Shown piece by piece: positions 1 through 11,066 of a stretch of DNA of 47,132 nt. The position numbers were made by a program, and so were the translations under genes. Source of the DNA: Fragilaria crotonensis (lineage: Eukaryota; Bacillariophyta; Fragilariophyceae; Fragilariales; Fragilariaceae); the NCBI GenBank assembly GCA_022925895.1, contig JAKSYS010000505.1, positions 1 through 47,132 of the forward strand, given 5' to 3'. The stretch's first letter is position 1. Each line of letters begins with the position of its first letter. The notes under the pieces were generated by a model, which worked only from the letters and a program-made list of their open reading frames with translations, made no database searches and was not told the origin of the DNA.

Positions 1-1400
1 CATCGTTCATGGACGCGTTCGGTTTCTTCATCATGCTCAATCTTCTCAATTTTTTGAAATAGGACATGCGATTTTCTTATTAGCCATATCACATGTTTGT
101 CGTAATTCTTACAGAAATTTGGTGCATCATATGACTAAGTCATAAGACATAAGATACCAGCATAGCATACAGCATATCATAGCTTCTGCCTGTAACGATT
201 TTGATTGCCGGTAAACGTCAGGAAGGGGCAATTCCAAATGCTACTGAAATAGCTTTTGAGCAAGTCCCGGCTCCCGGCTCCGACCGCATTCTGCAACGCA
301 GGGATTGAAGTATACAACCATCCGTCCCGGGAACGAAATACCGACGGTATTTCACCATTGCCCCAAAACTGGCCCACGATTGGTAAAGCACTCACCACTA
401 CTTCACAACCTATCTTTCTGAGTCCCTTTTAAAGATGAAAGTATAGCTTAGAACTTAGAACTGATAACCAGCTACCAGCTATCCAGAAATGTGAGAATGC
501 TTTACATAAGTTTGCAAACCTGCAAAAATGCGAAGAGTTCATCTCATGCACATAGCTACGTGGTATCACATATAGAGTAGTAACAAAGCCTGCTAGTGCA
601 GCTGAGTTGATTGAAACTGAACTGGATATACTTTGTTTGTGAGGATGAGTTCATCCTCTTCCTTTCAGCAGGGTACACTTTTGGTGTGAGATTGTGGGTA
701 GAATGCCACCCACCGATTCCTGCAGAAAAAAGTAGAACTTCCCTCTCTTTTCAATACCTTTCCTTTGCTATTGGCATCATGAGCTGGGTTCATCAATTGG
801 GCCTACTGTAATACTAGAGATGAAGTGGTAATTTTAACTATAAGACAACCTTCAACAGGGTCGTGAAATGAGGTAGCAGCATTGTGAATGGATAGCCTCA
901 ATTCCCTAAATTCTCAATCTACTGTACAGGAAACAATGCATCGATGTCCCTTTCTGTGAGCTACTTGAGCCTTAAGATCTTCTACAGCAAAAGTCTCACA
1001 GCCTTTGTGCATACCAAGCTATGGTGTGTTTGCACATGTATTTATTGCCATATGAGTATACTCAGAGTATCAGGTTGGTTGGATAAAGCAGCTAGTACTT
1101 TCAAAGCTATGATTCAGTAAAAGAATTCTTGATCTACTCATCAAAAGGGGCATTGCACAGGCTCCCAATGCAACTTCCAATGTAACTTGCATCATCTAGA
1201 TAATAATATGCATACTATGGTGCTAGTACCTGGTAGGACTTGGAACAAGCAATCATAGTATAACAATTCCTTTGATCCATCATGACAGCTCCTCAACAGT
1301 ATGCTCCAAACACAAAGCATTTGAAGAGTAGTTTTGAATTTTGGCTACCCATATTTGAAGGTAAAGCAGACGTAGTGATATGCACTTATGAACAATGTAA
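1..1400. other. Non-coding stretch, no gene recognised
   Basis: The open frames here are under 75 codons, overlap on both strands and resemble no protein family I know. The stretch is AT-rich, with scattered AG/CT-rich words. I see no tRNA, no LTR and no inverted repeat that I can defend. It may be intergenic DNA or old repeat sequence. Confidence 0.5.
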
Positions 1401-1408
1401 TGATTGCA

Positions 1409-1975
1409 TGTGATTGCAACCATGTCAACAAGAGGGCCATGCACAGAAGTTGTTTGCAATGCAGGGAATGACGGCAATATTAAATTAATGAATTTGAACT
1501 TATTGGAAGCTTAACAGTATTCCAGTACTTCAATCAAGGGCCAGATTTGTAGATCTCCCTGGCTCATCCACATTGAAGCCAAGAATTTGGATCATGAATT
1601 CATAGCTTTTCAGCTTTTTGGGGGTATCAAACCCTCAACCTCACCACAGAGGCAAACAAAACAATACAGGTGTAGCCAACTAAACAAGAATACATCATGC
1701 CCACAGGCAGTGACTATGTGCAAAAGAAACGGTGAAGATTTTGCTTCATCACCAAGTCCTCGTTTGAGGAACTTGGCAAGAATTACCCAAAAGTTCAACC
1801 TCGAGGAACTACAGATTGGCAAGATTCTTGGGAAAAAGGGCTTCGGAAATGCGTGGTAGCAACTGTGGGCCTTCAATATTGGGACACATCAAATGCGCGA
1901 GAAGGATGCTGTGCCCGATGCTGTTCCTGATGCTGTTCCTGACAATGGCTTGGAGAGAGGCATGTTTTGAGATAT
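1409..1975 (+). pseudogene. Decayed copy of the protein kinase gene at 23785
   Basis: Two blocks match the 5' part of the intact kinase gene further right. Bases 1409-1473 resemble 23773-23840, including the start region (ATGTCAACAAGAGGGCC against ATGACAACAAAAGGGCC). Bases of about 1695-1975 resemble about 23822-24070 and encode LEELQIGKILGKKGFG, the counterpart of LEELQIGKFLGKGGFG with its glycine-rich ATP loop. About 220 unrelated bases separate the blocks, and a similar ggcagtgac-like word sits at both edges, as if something had inserted there. Frameshifts and stop codons follow the glycine loop, and no catalytic loop or DFG motif can be found downstream. This is a dead duplicate; the two copies flank an LRR gene and the copia element. 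Confidence 0.7.
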
Positions 1976-2271
1976 CGTAAGCTGTTTTTCTTCTTTCTGA
2001 AACAGTAGTGATTCCTGGTACTGCATACAAGTACCGGTGCAAGTACAGAGGTCACCTCACAATTCATGCAGTGGGAGGATAAGCGTTGACTCTAGGTTGG
2101 TAGCCATGATGGATGCTGATGGATAATGAATGCGCTACAGCGTATAACTGGAAGATGCATGCATTTGATACACCACCCTGACTGCATTTACAGTTCTGTA
2201 GCATTAATCCGCACGCTAACTGCAGGAATTCGAATTGAAAACATAGTTTGTGCAGCAAGAGCATATCATGC

Positions 2272-3530
2272 CTAGATCCTGGCAGTCAACGAAATACGAA
2301 CTGCTCCCGGTGGAGCAAAGATTCGAGGGAAATTAATGCTTGACATGGAATTGTTGAAGATCCTCAACTCCGTGAGTTTAGCCAAGGATCCAAAAGTAAC
2401 CGGTAGGCTTCCTGTCAATGCATTATTGTCGAGATCCAACCTTACCAGTTGCGCCATGGAACCAAACGATCCTGGAATTTCGTCCACAAGCAAATTCTTG
2501 CTAAAGGACAGTCGCTGGAGTTTGGTGAGGCTCCCAATTGTCGAGAATATACTTCCGGTCAAATTGTTGTCATAAAGGTATAGACAAAGCAGCTTGGTCA
2601 GGCTTGCAATGGACGGAGGTATCGTCCCAGTCAAGCTAGTCTTGGCGAGAGACAAGTTCGTGAATAGCGTCAAACTGCCAAGGGAGGAGGGGATAATCCC
2701 TGTAATTGATTATCTTCGAGAAATAAATCAACAAGCTGTGTCAATGGTCCCAATGGACGAGGGGATGCTACCCCCGAGATCACGGTTCTCAATAACCAAT
2801 TTAGTGAGCTGGGTCAAGAGCGCAATCTCGCTTGGGATGCTCGTCCCGACAACAGCTGAACCGAAAGTGGTCAAAGTTATGCACGTGTTGAGAGACACAT
2901 CAAGGAAATCGCAGGCAACTTGCATCTGCTCGAGGGTGGATGGCTCCGCAGTCGGCCCTTGCGTTGGCGCGGATGAGGTGGCTTGCTGTTGTTTGATGGA
3001 ATTCGTAACAAGTACGACCACGACGATAATCACACCAACAAGAAAGATACTTCCGATGACAATCACACGATAGAATGTCTTCTGATGCCATTTGAGTGGC
3101 CTTTGTGTTTCATTGCTGACGACAACGCTATTGACGCGTTGAGCTTCCACGACGTCATATTCTTGAACAGCTTCAGCTTCAAGAAAGAGAAAACCACTTC
3201 CGGGTGGTGTGGATCTCAAGTTGTCTCCCAACACAACCCGTTCTTCAGATTCGGCTTGATTGTCTGCAGCGATTCCGTAAGGGGTATCCAAGTTCGACGG
3301 ATTGGCTGCTGCAGGCACTAGAAATGCTCCAGGAACAGCACTGATATCTTGATTAGTTCCATCAATGATTGAAGATCTTGGATATGATGCTGAACCTTCA
3401 ACAGGTTGCTGATGTTCGAGACGTGAAAGTTTTCTCTCGCCAAGTTGGTTTTTTTGCCTTCAGGCATGGGTGCCGACGGATGTACGACGACTGGATCATC
3501 TGAGGGAAATTCTTCTGCGAACTCTGGCAT
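2272..3530 (-). CDS. Membrane-anchored leucine-rich-repeat protein, frameshifted
   Basis: Diatom-type LRR membrane protein. Read from 3530 downwards it has an acidic N-terminal cytoplasmic part (MPEFAEEFPSDDP start), a single transmembrane helix at about 3010-3080 (VIVIGSIFLVGVIIVVVVLV), a Ser/Pro/Thr linker (APTQGPTAEPS) and several plant-type LRRs (LTGTIPPSIASLTKL, LTGSLPVTFGSLAKL) ending at 2272. Such proteins may be receptors or adhesion proteins; the ligand is unknown. The frame changes near 3405, where QPVEGSASYP continues in another frame, and twice near 2690-2735, where LTQLVDLFLEDNQLQG lies in a third frame before the first frame resumes. The compensating pair with intact LRR consensus suggests sequence error rather than loss of function. 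There are few repeats for this family, so the C-terminus may be truncated. No kinase domain follows. Confidence 0.7.
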
Positions 3531-4227
3531 CCGATTCGCAGCTGCTTCCTTGCTCTTCTTCTCATCAGTTTAATTTCCTGCGTTCAAATTAATATTAGCC
3601 CTAGTCGGATTCGTTCCGTGAGCAACTTGTCGAGTGTCCTGATCTCCAAAACCGTCTGTTGCGCGACTACTGGTTACGGAGGCACGATCCGGTCTTCGGG
3701 AGGGAACTCTTCAGGAAGGTCATCACTACCAACACTTTTCCCCACGTTCCCATCCTTTTGAGACTCTTCATAGTCTCCATTCGGAGGAGGAAGCCTATTC
3801 ATGAAAAGGTTAGGTTGGTCAAAAGTCACGTGGTATTGACTGACTGGAAGAGAAACGCGCGATGATAATACGTGATGTACGAGTAAAACCTTCATGTTCT
3901 GATTTCTGAGAGAAGTAGGTATGTATGTGTTGATTCATTGCAGATATCAAGCGATGTTTTTAACTTAAAGATTTAGGAAGTCCGCTATGTTTTTATTGAT
4001 GAATGTTAAAATATTCTCTACCTGGCATACTATTTTTTATTTATATGATACAATAAGTATTTTGTAGTGTACTCCGAGTACTATGCACTATGCAAATATC
4101 TCTAGTAGTATGATAGTATGATAAATGAGAGTATGACATAGGTCTAGATGATACTGTAGTAGTAGATTGTTACAGACAGATTCGTCGAACTCCATCGCGA
4201 GAGCATCTGACAATCCACACAAGCATA
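3531..4227. other. Spacer between the LRR gene and the copia element
   Basis: A minus-strand open frame at 3674-3895 ends in an acidic, proline-rich stretch (DLPEEFPPEDRIVPP) that resembles the start of the LRR protein (AEEFPSDDPVVVHP). It may be a relic of an upstream exon or of a duplicated 5' end. The rest (3900-4227) is AT-rich with TACTATG-like words and no gene. The copia target site lies at its right edge. Confidence 0.35.
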
Positions 4228-4232
4228 CAGGT

Positions 4233-4546
4233 AGTTGAAACCTACGCTGCACTGGACTGCGATGCCATCGTTGTACTGTACTACTGTGAGGTCATCCATC
4301 GAAATGTGAAATATGATACGCTGTACTGTCCGGTCTCTAACTAATTTCGTACGAGCTACCCGAAATGTCAAATGCCATTTGACACGTTCGACGAGTTTGT
4401 CGTTCATACGATCGAGTGCCGAATTTTACTGTAGCTTATAAATTCTCAGAACGTACTTTGTGTGAAACCTTCCTACAGTAATTTTCCTACGGTACTACGT
4501 ACTATTTTCTACGATTAGAGTATCATCTCCGGTGATAGTCTCAAGT
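4233..4546 (+). repeat. 5' LTR of the copia element
   Basis: 314 bp, repeated at 23311-23624 with no mismatch that I can see. The repeated unit runs from AGTTGAAACC to GTCTCAAGT. With these limits the flanking CAGGT duplication is exact, so the outer bases are AG...GT, and TTGA...TCAA lies just inside. A TATAAAT box at 4437-4443 is the likely promoter core. The LTR also contains GTAC palindromes (GTACTGTACTACTG) like those in host intergenic DNA. Confidence 0.93.
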
Positions 4547-4562
4547 GGTTATTTTGCCCAAT
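4546..4562 (+). other. Probable primer binding site
   Basis: TGGTTATTTTGCCCA begins at the last base of the 5' LTR. TGG can pair with the CCA end of a tRNA, as expected for priming of minus-strand DNA. I could not match the remaining bases to a particular tRNA. Confidence 0.45.
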
Positions 4563-4871
4563 CTATAGGCTAACCCCCTCACGCTTCCTTCCAGGCAAGC
4601 CAATTCCTCTCTATAGGAATTCATTGTTTCCTTTCCAAGGACACCCAGGCTGATCCTTTCCAAGGATCTGTTTCCCGATTGCTCCGCAATCGCCTACGCT
4701 GCAGCTCTGAGTCAACTCCGTTGACTATTTTCTACTCTACGGTTTCCAACCTACAAGCAAGTCTCTCCGAGCGCCTAAGTTACCAACTAGGCTATTTATT
4801 CTACGTTTAAAAGCACGCCGTGCTAGTCCTACGCAAGACCTTCCCAAGTTCTTCTTCCTGATCTCTCCGAG

Positions 4872-7374
4872 ATGGCGTCTCCGACACCAACTTCTGACCC
4901 CGTCACCGCGTCCCCGACGCCACCTGTCTCCGACCCTATCGTCGCCTCTGATAGGCCCGATAAGCCCATTATGGGCAACATTGTCTCCCTTTCCAGGGAT
5001 GATTGGTCCGCTTGGACTGGCGGTAAGCCAGCTCCTGGTTGGGTCGGCCTCGATCCGAGCACCGCCGACGACATCACGTCACCAAACCAACTCCGACCTG
5101 TCCATGCCTCCGCCTCACAAAAGGGGTACAACTTTCGTCGTACCGGCATGACGACCCTCTTTACCCAAGCGAGCAGTCTCGTCGACTTCCAGAACGCCGT
5201 TTGGGACCATCTCGTCGACTGCGGGATGGACACCATCGCTTACCTCCCCGATCCCGAAAGCTCCTCCATGATGACGAACGTCGTCAGGAGCCACTCTCGC
5301 TACACCGTCGCGACAGCGAAGACTCTCAGCTCCCAGCAGATTCTTCGTTACGACAAGTACGACAAGTCGAACGACCTCGCCGCCACCAAGTTTCTTCTCT
5401 CGTCCCTTGATCCCGCTCTCATGAGCAAGATCAAAGAGAAAATGGACGACGATGACTCGTTTCACGTCGTCTGGCTCCAGCTCATCAAGACGATTCAGTC
5501 GACTTCGATCGAGCGTTTTGAAGACCTGAAGGCCGCGATCAAGGCTCGCCACCCGTCCCAGTACGCCGGCGAAAACCTCGAAGCCCTCGCTGCCGACTAT
5601 CGAAAGGACGCACGTGAGCTCACAACGGCAGGTCAGTATGATCACAACCTGACACTCACCATGCTCAAGACCTTTCTTCTGGCCGGCGGAGCCGGAAACG
5701 AAGACTTCCGCTTTCCTCTTCGTTCGACGAAGCAGCGGCTTGATCAGGCGCTCCTTGACATTGGATACAAGGAAAAGTCAGGCGCCCATGCTCACATGGT
5801 CGCTGAGAAATTGACGTTCCAAGATATTTGTCGCCAAGCTGAAGATGCGTACCGTACGCAATTTGACAGAAAGGAATGGCCTCCAGCGAGTCATGCACCT
5901 GATGTCCGAGCTCCGTCTGCGACGTTTGGCAATGTCGCAACTGCCCCAGCAGGTATCTCCCGAGCCGAGGTACTTACGTTGATTCAGTCCCAGGCATCCG
6001 GGACCGAAAGCGACAACGAAGAGGGCAATTGCCACAAGTGTGGAAAACCCGGTCACTGGGCGAACAAGTGTCGGAACTCAATCGTAAGTCGGATCGTCCT
6101 CCTCCTCTGGGTCCGTCAGGATCGCACCAACAAACATAAATCCTGGCGCACAATTCCACCACTTCCCGGAACTAGCAATTCCAAGAAAGTGAAGGATAAA
6201 ACCTTCAACTGGTGTGAGAAGTGTCGTCGTTGGACTGTCACGCACACGACCGCCACTCACACCGGTGGAGAACGTCGTCCTCCCGCTCCGACACCGTCGC
6301 CAAGGGCAAATCTCAGCATTTGGCGCCGGATCCCTCCGTTTGGTTCCTTGACTTCCCCGTCCAACCAAACGTCGTTCTCTTCTCGTTCGCTTTTAACCCT
6401 CATCCCAGGCGCGAACCCATGGCTACTTTTTGCTCTTTCCCTCGCTATCTGTGCCATTGTTCCTAATTTGGTTACTTTGGCTATCTATCTTGCGTCCGCC
6501 ATTCCATGGTCGACCATTTTGGCTTGGGTTGCCAACAACCTTCACCAACTTGTGCTTCATCAGCCAACGTTGCTGCTCGCCCCCACCGTTTGGATTGCTC
6601 TTCTCTTCATGTCTGTCTGGCCCCCGAAGTCCTTTTTGCAATCTCCTGTCGCTCCGACGGCTCCCTCGTCTCCTCCGTTCACGCGTCATCAACGTCGTCG
6701 CTTCTCGCGACTCCTCAAGAAGTCGTTCGCTCCGCCACGCTTCAATTCGGGTATTCGCGCCAACAAGTTGCATCGTTCCTATCCTCTACGTCTCCGACAA
6801 CAAGGCTATGTCGCATCGCGACCTCCCACGCTCGCTCAGCGCGACGACTTTCGTCACTTTGCGACTCTCAAAGAACGCGCACTCCGTCTTCAACGTCGCG
6901 CAGACAAGCTTCGCACCTCCCGTCGTTCTCCTACGTTGCCGCCTACCACAGGCCAAAAGGGAGAGGGAAACAGCAAATCCAAGCGTTCGTGCCCTCCCTG
7001 GTGTTCCAAACGCTCCCGTCCGTCGCCACGAACCGCAAAGTATTGCCCTGTGGCACCCGCCAACTCTCCCGACCCGTTCGCAATCGCTCCGCTCACGTTC
7101 CACCAACGCGCCGCCGCCAACAAGATCCTCTCTCACGTTCATCTGGCGTGCCATTCAACGCCGCTTCGCATGGCTCTTCAAGCTCCTGCACGCATGCGCG
7201 AAGCTCTCGGCCCCAAAGCAAACACGAGTCCCATCATTTGGGACTCGGGCGCCAGCATTTCCATCACTCCCGACATCTCCGATTTCGAAGGCCCCGTCAC
7301 GTCGCCTGGAACGATCACTCAACTCAAGGGCATCGCTAAGGGTCTCCAAATCAAAGGCCAAGGCGAAGTCACTT
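4872..7374 (+). CDS. Copia gag-protease part of the polyprotein, 3' end cut off by insertion
   Basis: Starts MASPTPTSDP. The gag region holds a CCHC zinc knuckle (CHKCGKPGHWANKC, about 6031-6072) that binds RNA, followed by a Trp/Cys block (FNWCEKCRRWTVTHTTATHT). The aspartic protease motif DSGASISITPDIS lies at about 7242-7280. Between them, about 6414-6625, lies a strongly hydrophobic stretch (roughly residues 515-585) that could form two or three membrane helices, then a basic segment rich in Arg. After the knuckle the frame appears shifted at about 6083 and restored at about 6135, since RPPPLGPSGSHQQ reads in the other frame. The normal reading runs through GQGEVT and stops being copia at 7374; the following stop codon belongs to the inserted transposon. 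Confidence 0.9.
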
Positions 7375-7387
7375 CATCTAAGGGCAC
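7375..7387 (+). repeat. Left terminal inverted repeat of the DNA transposon
   Basis: CATCTAAGGGCAC, the exact reverse complement of 19584-19596. The bases further in (cgatacgtagg against aaggatgagg) are only loosely alike. The flanking TT is at 7373-7374. Confidence 0.9.
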
Positions 7388-7504
7388 CGATACGTAGGAT
7401 AAAAATATATCCGAAATCTTCGTTTTCAGAACGAGGTCTATTTTTTAACGTATATATTTAGCATTTTTGTTGTAAATCGTGTTGAGGTACGCACAGTTTT
7501 GCGT

Positions 7505-7692
7505 ACTCCTGAGTATACAACAACGTAATCCTGATACATGCAATTCATATTCCTGAATACATTCTTCATCTTTATCAAAGAAGGACTCAAGTAAATACGT
7601 TTTATTACTGCATATACATTCACCTTAATAATACGTAAAACCCGATATCTGCTTTTCAGGTTGATGCTATTTATGACAAAGTGTTCCTGAAT
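7505..7692 (+). repeat. Subterminal TCCTGA motifs, left end
   Basis: The hexamer TCCTGA occurs at 7507-7512, 7529-7534, 7551-7556 and 7685-7690, two of them as TTCCTGAAT, and again near the right end at 19273-19278 (ATTCCTGAAC). An octamer CGTAAAAC is present at 7634-7641 and at 19370-19377. Short repeated words beside the TIRs are typical transposase-binding sites in CACTA-like elements; the binding role here is inference. Confidence 0.4.
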
Positions 7693-7858
7693 TGGCGTGA
7701 CGCGTTCTGCGGTGTATTATTATCATCTATCTGCAAAGAACTATGCGTCGTTAATAGTAACGGCTATTCATCTTTCTGAATCATTATAATGCATATTCCT
7801 AAAACCATCACATAACACAACGTTGTATCTCTCTAAAGCCACACAACACGACGCATTG

Positions 7859-9322
7859 TTACAATGGCGTCATTTCGGGTCTACGATCGAACGCCTGACT
7901 CTTTCGAAGATCGTCGCGAGGTTTTCGCTTCTTTGCCCGTTCATTGTTAACCATGGGTGCGTGGGATGATTTATTCTTCTGACGCCGTTTCTGGTGAACC
8001 TTCAACAACTCCTGATTGAAGGCGTTGCCTCGCAACTGACGATCAACTTCCACAAGATCGTAAAGCTCGTTATATTTTGCAATGCCATCGTCAGACCATC
8101 CAATGCCACCATTGGCTTGCTGCTGGCGACTAACGCGCGAATGCGTATACTTCGGAAGCTGTCGCAAAAAGTGGGATGAATTCGTTAGGGTCGGGCGGGT
8201 TGTTCATTGGTCCACATTTACACACGAATAAAATCGTACTTACTGGCAGCTGTATTTCTGCTGCGTTATGCATCAAAGGCATCACCTGCATGTTTGTTCG
8301 TAAGCAGGTTGACTCGAGCAACAGTTGGCAAACCGCAATAATGACTCACCATCTGCTTTTCCATTTGTAATTCTGCTGCCCAACGCGCAGCGTAGTTGAC
8401 CAACACCAACAACATAAACGCTTCGTCACTAATGGTTAGAACATATTCCTGAAAATTGTCTTGATTGTCGCCACAATACTTGGCCATGAGGGCATCGTTG
8501 TTCCACACACTGCTAGAAACAATACAAGGGGCAAAGACATCCATCAACGCAATGTAATGGACCTGATTCTGTCGCATTTGTAGCATGTAGGCAATGTCGT
8601 CATCACTACCGGTAATCCTTTGGTAACCATTGATCTTGCCCGTTTCGCCATCTGTACAATCGGCATTTGTTAGTCACAAAAACAGCATGAGATCTTTTTA
8701 TTTGGATGGCACATACCTCGAAAACGTAAACGCATTGCTTTAATGCAGTTGTTGCGATGATTTCCCAAGAGTGCGTTTAATTTTCTTTCGTGTTTCGTGC
8801 CACCATTGCAAGTTTGTTTCGACAGACGAAACGTTGCAGTAATTACGCACCATACCACACACAGACTCCGGATTGTAATCATAGTCCCCATGCAAGTCAT
8901 CGTCAAAAAAATTTAACTCTCCGAAACAATTGGTGCTTCACGCAGCCTGTCACTAAAACCTGCAACTGTTTTGTCGACACGCTCAATGTCATATCACACG
9001 GGGCATGGCTTACCGTTGGTTGTAACATGTGCCCACCTACCGCATCTGTTTCAAATTGCACACACATCGGCAATGGTGAAACGCGTGCTTGACTTGTTGT
9101 GAGATCCGCCGTAATTGACGAAAAGCATCCATTTGATGCCGATGGTTGTGCACCACGTTGATGATGCTGCTCTGTGTTAGACGCTACTTTTATCGTTTGT
9201 TTTTCAGCAACCGCTGGAAGTTGAGCACTTGTCAACGAGGCAAGCAAAGCATTAGTCGGATCAATCTCCATGGTCCAGGCTTTGTTTGCAGCTGGTTTCC
9301 GATTCTGCGTTTTGCGTGACAT
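7859..9322 (-). CDS. Spliced accessory protein of the DNA transposon, function unknown
   Basis: Four exons on the minus strand: 9322-8717, 8651-8350, 8285-8244 and 8158-7859. The introns are GT-AG, of 65, 64 and 85 nt (GTATGT..TGTACAG, GTGAGT..ATGCAG, GTAAGT..GCGACAG), and all joins keep phase across the Met-Lys-Gln-Met and Leu-Pro borders. Two one-base shifts lie in exon 1, at the T7 run near 8911 (KFF to DDDLHGDYDYNPES) and at an A-run near 8765. A further in-frame GTAAGC..TTGCAG segment of 54 nt in exon 1 may be an optional intron. The C-terminus contains GGIGWSDDGIAKYNELY and a basic tail (RQKNKSS, KKRKPRD) that could direct the protein to the nucleus. No enzymatic motif is visible. It looks like a protein often carried by large diatom transposons, but I cannot name it. 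Confidence 0.65.
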
Positions 9323-9524
9323 TGTGCATTTTTGTGTCTATCCGTTCAAAGCCACCAGGTCTTCTTGCGTGTCATTTCGTATAAATGTGTTGTGGCATGT
9401 AAACCTTTACGTTACCAATGTACGGGCTACACAAGCTTTGAATTGTTATGTTATTTTACATGTCTGAAATCGAGTATTACAGTATTTAAAACTTGCTTCG
9501 TTTACACGTCTGACGTGACCGTTC

Positions 9525-10082
9525 ATGCCACCAAGAAATGGCAGCATCAATTTCAATTCCAGGGCCGCACTCATGCTAAGCCACATGGAACATGCAGACG
9601 TTGCATCTATCGATTCCGCCACACGTCAAGCAATCATGACTTCATCACCCGCTGTTTGCTCATCACCAGTCGGTTCCGTAAGTTTGTGTCAAGAATGCCC
9701 CTCACCGGATGAATTTCACTGTTTTGATCTTCGGTGCTTTGTCCAGCCACTGCCCGTCATTACATCACAGATGTTGGAGGCGTTTGCTGACGATATCGAA
9801 TACGTCAACGAAACCGTATCAAATTCATTCAAAGAAGACAACCAATGTCCACGCCATGCTAGACAAACAGAAATATCATTGATCAGTGGTTCCAAACCGC
9901 AATCAAAGCAAAATGTTTCCAAACCAAAATCGAATGATTCCATCTCTGTGTCTGTATCGCCGCCCAGCATACATTCCGAGAAACAAAACATGCCGTTTTT
10001 TCACTCTAACGAGTCGTATGCTTGTGATCATGGTACTTGTACCGCCCCAACGCCGTTGGCAAAGAAACGCAAGCTTCATTGA
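9525..10082 (+). CDS. Small ORF with C-terminal nuclear localisation signal
   Basis: A 185-residue frame beginning MPPRNGSINFN and ending in PLAKKRKLH, a good monopartite nuclear localisation signal at the very C-terminus. The middle is Ser/Lys-rich and apparently unstructured, with an acidic block (EAFADDIEYVNE). A perfect GTAAGT..GTCCAG stretch of 69 nt inside the frame (starting about 9679) could be an intron; because 69 is a multiple of three the frame stays open either way. It lies head to head with the accessory gene (203 bp between starts), so the two may share a promoter. No family was recognised. It could be a DNA-binding accessory factor of the transposon, which is inference. Confidence 0.45.
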   Translation: MPPRNGSINFNSRAALMLSHMEHADVASIDSATRQAIMTSSPAVCSSPVGSVSLCQECPSPDEFHCFDLRCFVQPLPVITSQMLEAFADDIEYVNETVSNSFKEDNQCPRHARQTEISLISGSKPQSKQNVSKPKSNDSISVSVSPPSIHSEKQNMPFFHSNESYACDHGTCTAPTPLAKKRKLH

Positions 10083-11066
10083 CGCGTGTTTTGTTGCGGG
10101 GTCAACGTTCACTGTTACACGATGATGCTGTACTAAGATGTCGAAGTACGAGGACTCCTCGATTGGTAGTACTGACTACTGACTGGTGGTGTCGCACTTA
10201 GGAGTGTGTACTACAGTACTGGAGTAGTACTCCACTACTCGGCATTAGATATTTTTTAAATCTCGTTAAATAGTCGTTAAAAAGACGTTATTTCGAGCGA
10301 TCTTGTTGTTGTTTGACAGCAAATGCACACAACCTGTCACCTTCAACAGCATACTTCACTCTCTCTTCACACCTTCCCATTGCCACCTCTTTTCTTCTGA
10401 ACACCTCCTCTTGATCACCACCATCTCATTGGTCTTATTTGTGTGAGTTCTGTGTTTGTGTTGTTGTTTTTCCCCGTTTATGAATGGACTTCATCATTTT
10501 GCTGTTGTGTGAAATCGTCTTGTAACCCGGATATACGAAACTGCCCAGTGCACGTGATTTCTCAATGTCGGTACAGTAGGTACCTACAGCAGTACAGTAC
10601 TGTAGCACAGTACCGCATAACTCCGTACGCAGTATTGTTCTACTGTATCAAGGACACAGTGTTTGATCAGCGCAACCACTTTTACCGTCCGGTGTATACA
10701 TTTCACACTCACTTCTCTTGTCCTACTTCACCACCTTTACAGTCCTTTGCTTCAACAAGCAACAAAGCAAGCAACCCTTTTCGAATACCATTGGTCATTC
10801 CTTTCGGAAAGACTTGTACCAAGAGTGGGGGCTTGGCGTTACATCTGTTTCTTGTGTGGACGCTGGTCACCTGGGGAATCTTGCTTTATTCATTTAAAGT
10901 AGTGTGTCCGCACGTCGTGCCTAACCAGCAAAGCACCTGAGACTTAGTGGACGTCCTTGAGGTTGTTGATTCAACAAATCCCGGTCATTCTCTAGTGACC
11001 GTCCCATTCTTGATACTTGTTCTTTGAAGAAAGGAAGATCAGCTACGAGATCCATTCAATTCAATT
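10083..11066. other. Intergenic region upstream of the GNAT-Ulp1 gene, GTAC palindrome cluster
   Basis: About 1 kb without a convincing gene. Bases 10140-10245 and 10560-10645 are packed with short palindromes such as AGTACT, GGTACC and GAGTAGTACTC, able to form small hairpins. The last 300 bases are pyrimidine-rich and probably hold the promoter and leader of the gene starting at 11067. Open frames at 10443-10940 are Cys/Ser/Phe-rich and look like chance. Confidence 0.5.

Noticed and set aside
5115-5645. Antisense frame of 176 codons in gag
   Set aside because: It is opposite a well-supported gag frame and has no recognisable domain.
6430-7461. 343-codon Ser/Arg/Pro-rich frame overlapping the copia gag-protease gene
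   Set aside because: It is a shadow of the GC-rich copia frame, which carries the protease motif in the other phase.
7398-7860. Copia pol ended naturally by the stop at 7397
   Set aside because: The stop lies inside the DNA transposon end; copia sequence resumes in frame at 19597 once the insert is removed.
10443-10940. 165-codon frame upstream of the GNAT-Ulp1 gene
   Set aside because: It is rich in Cys, Phe and Ser, runs through GTAC palindromes, and resembles no protein; a leader or promoter is more likely.
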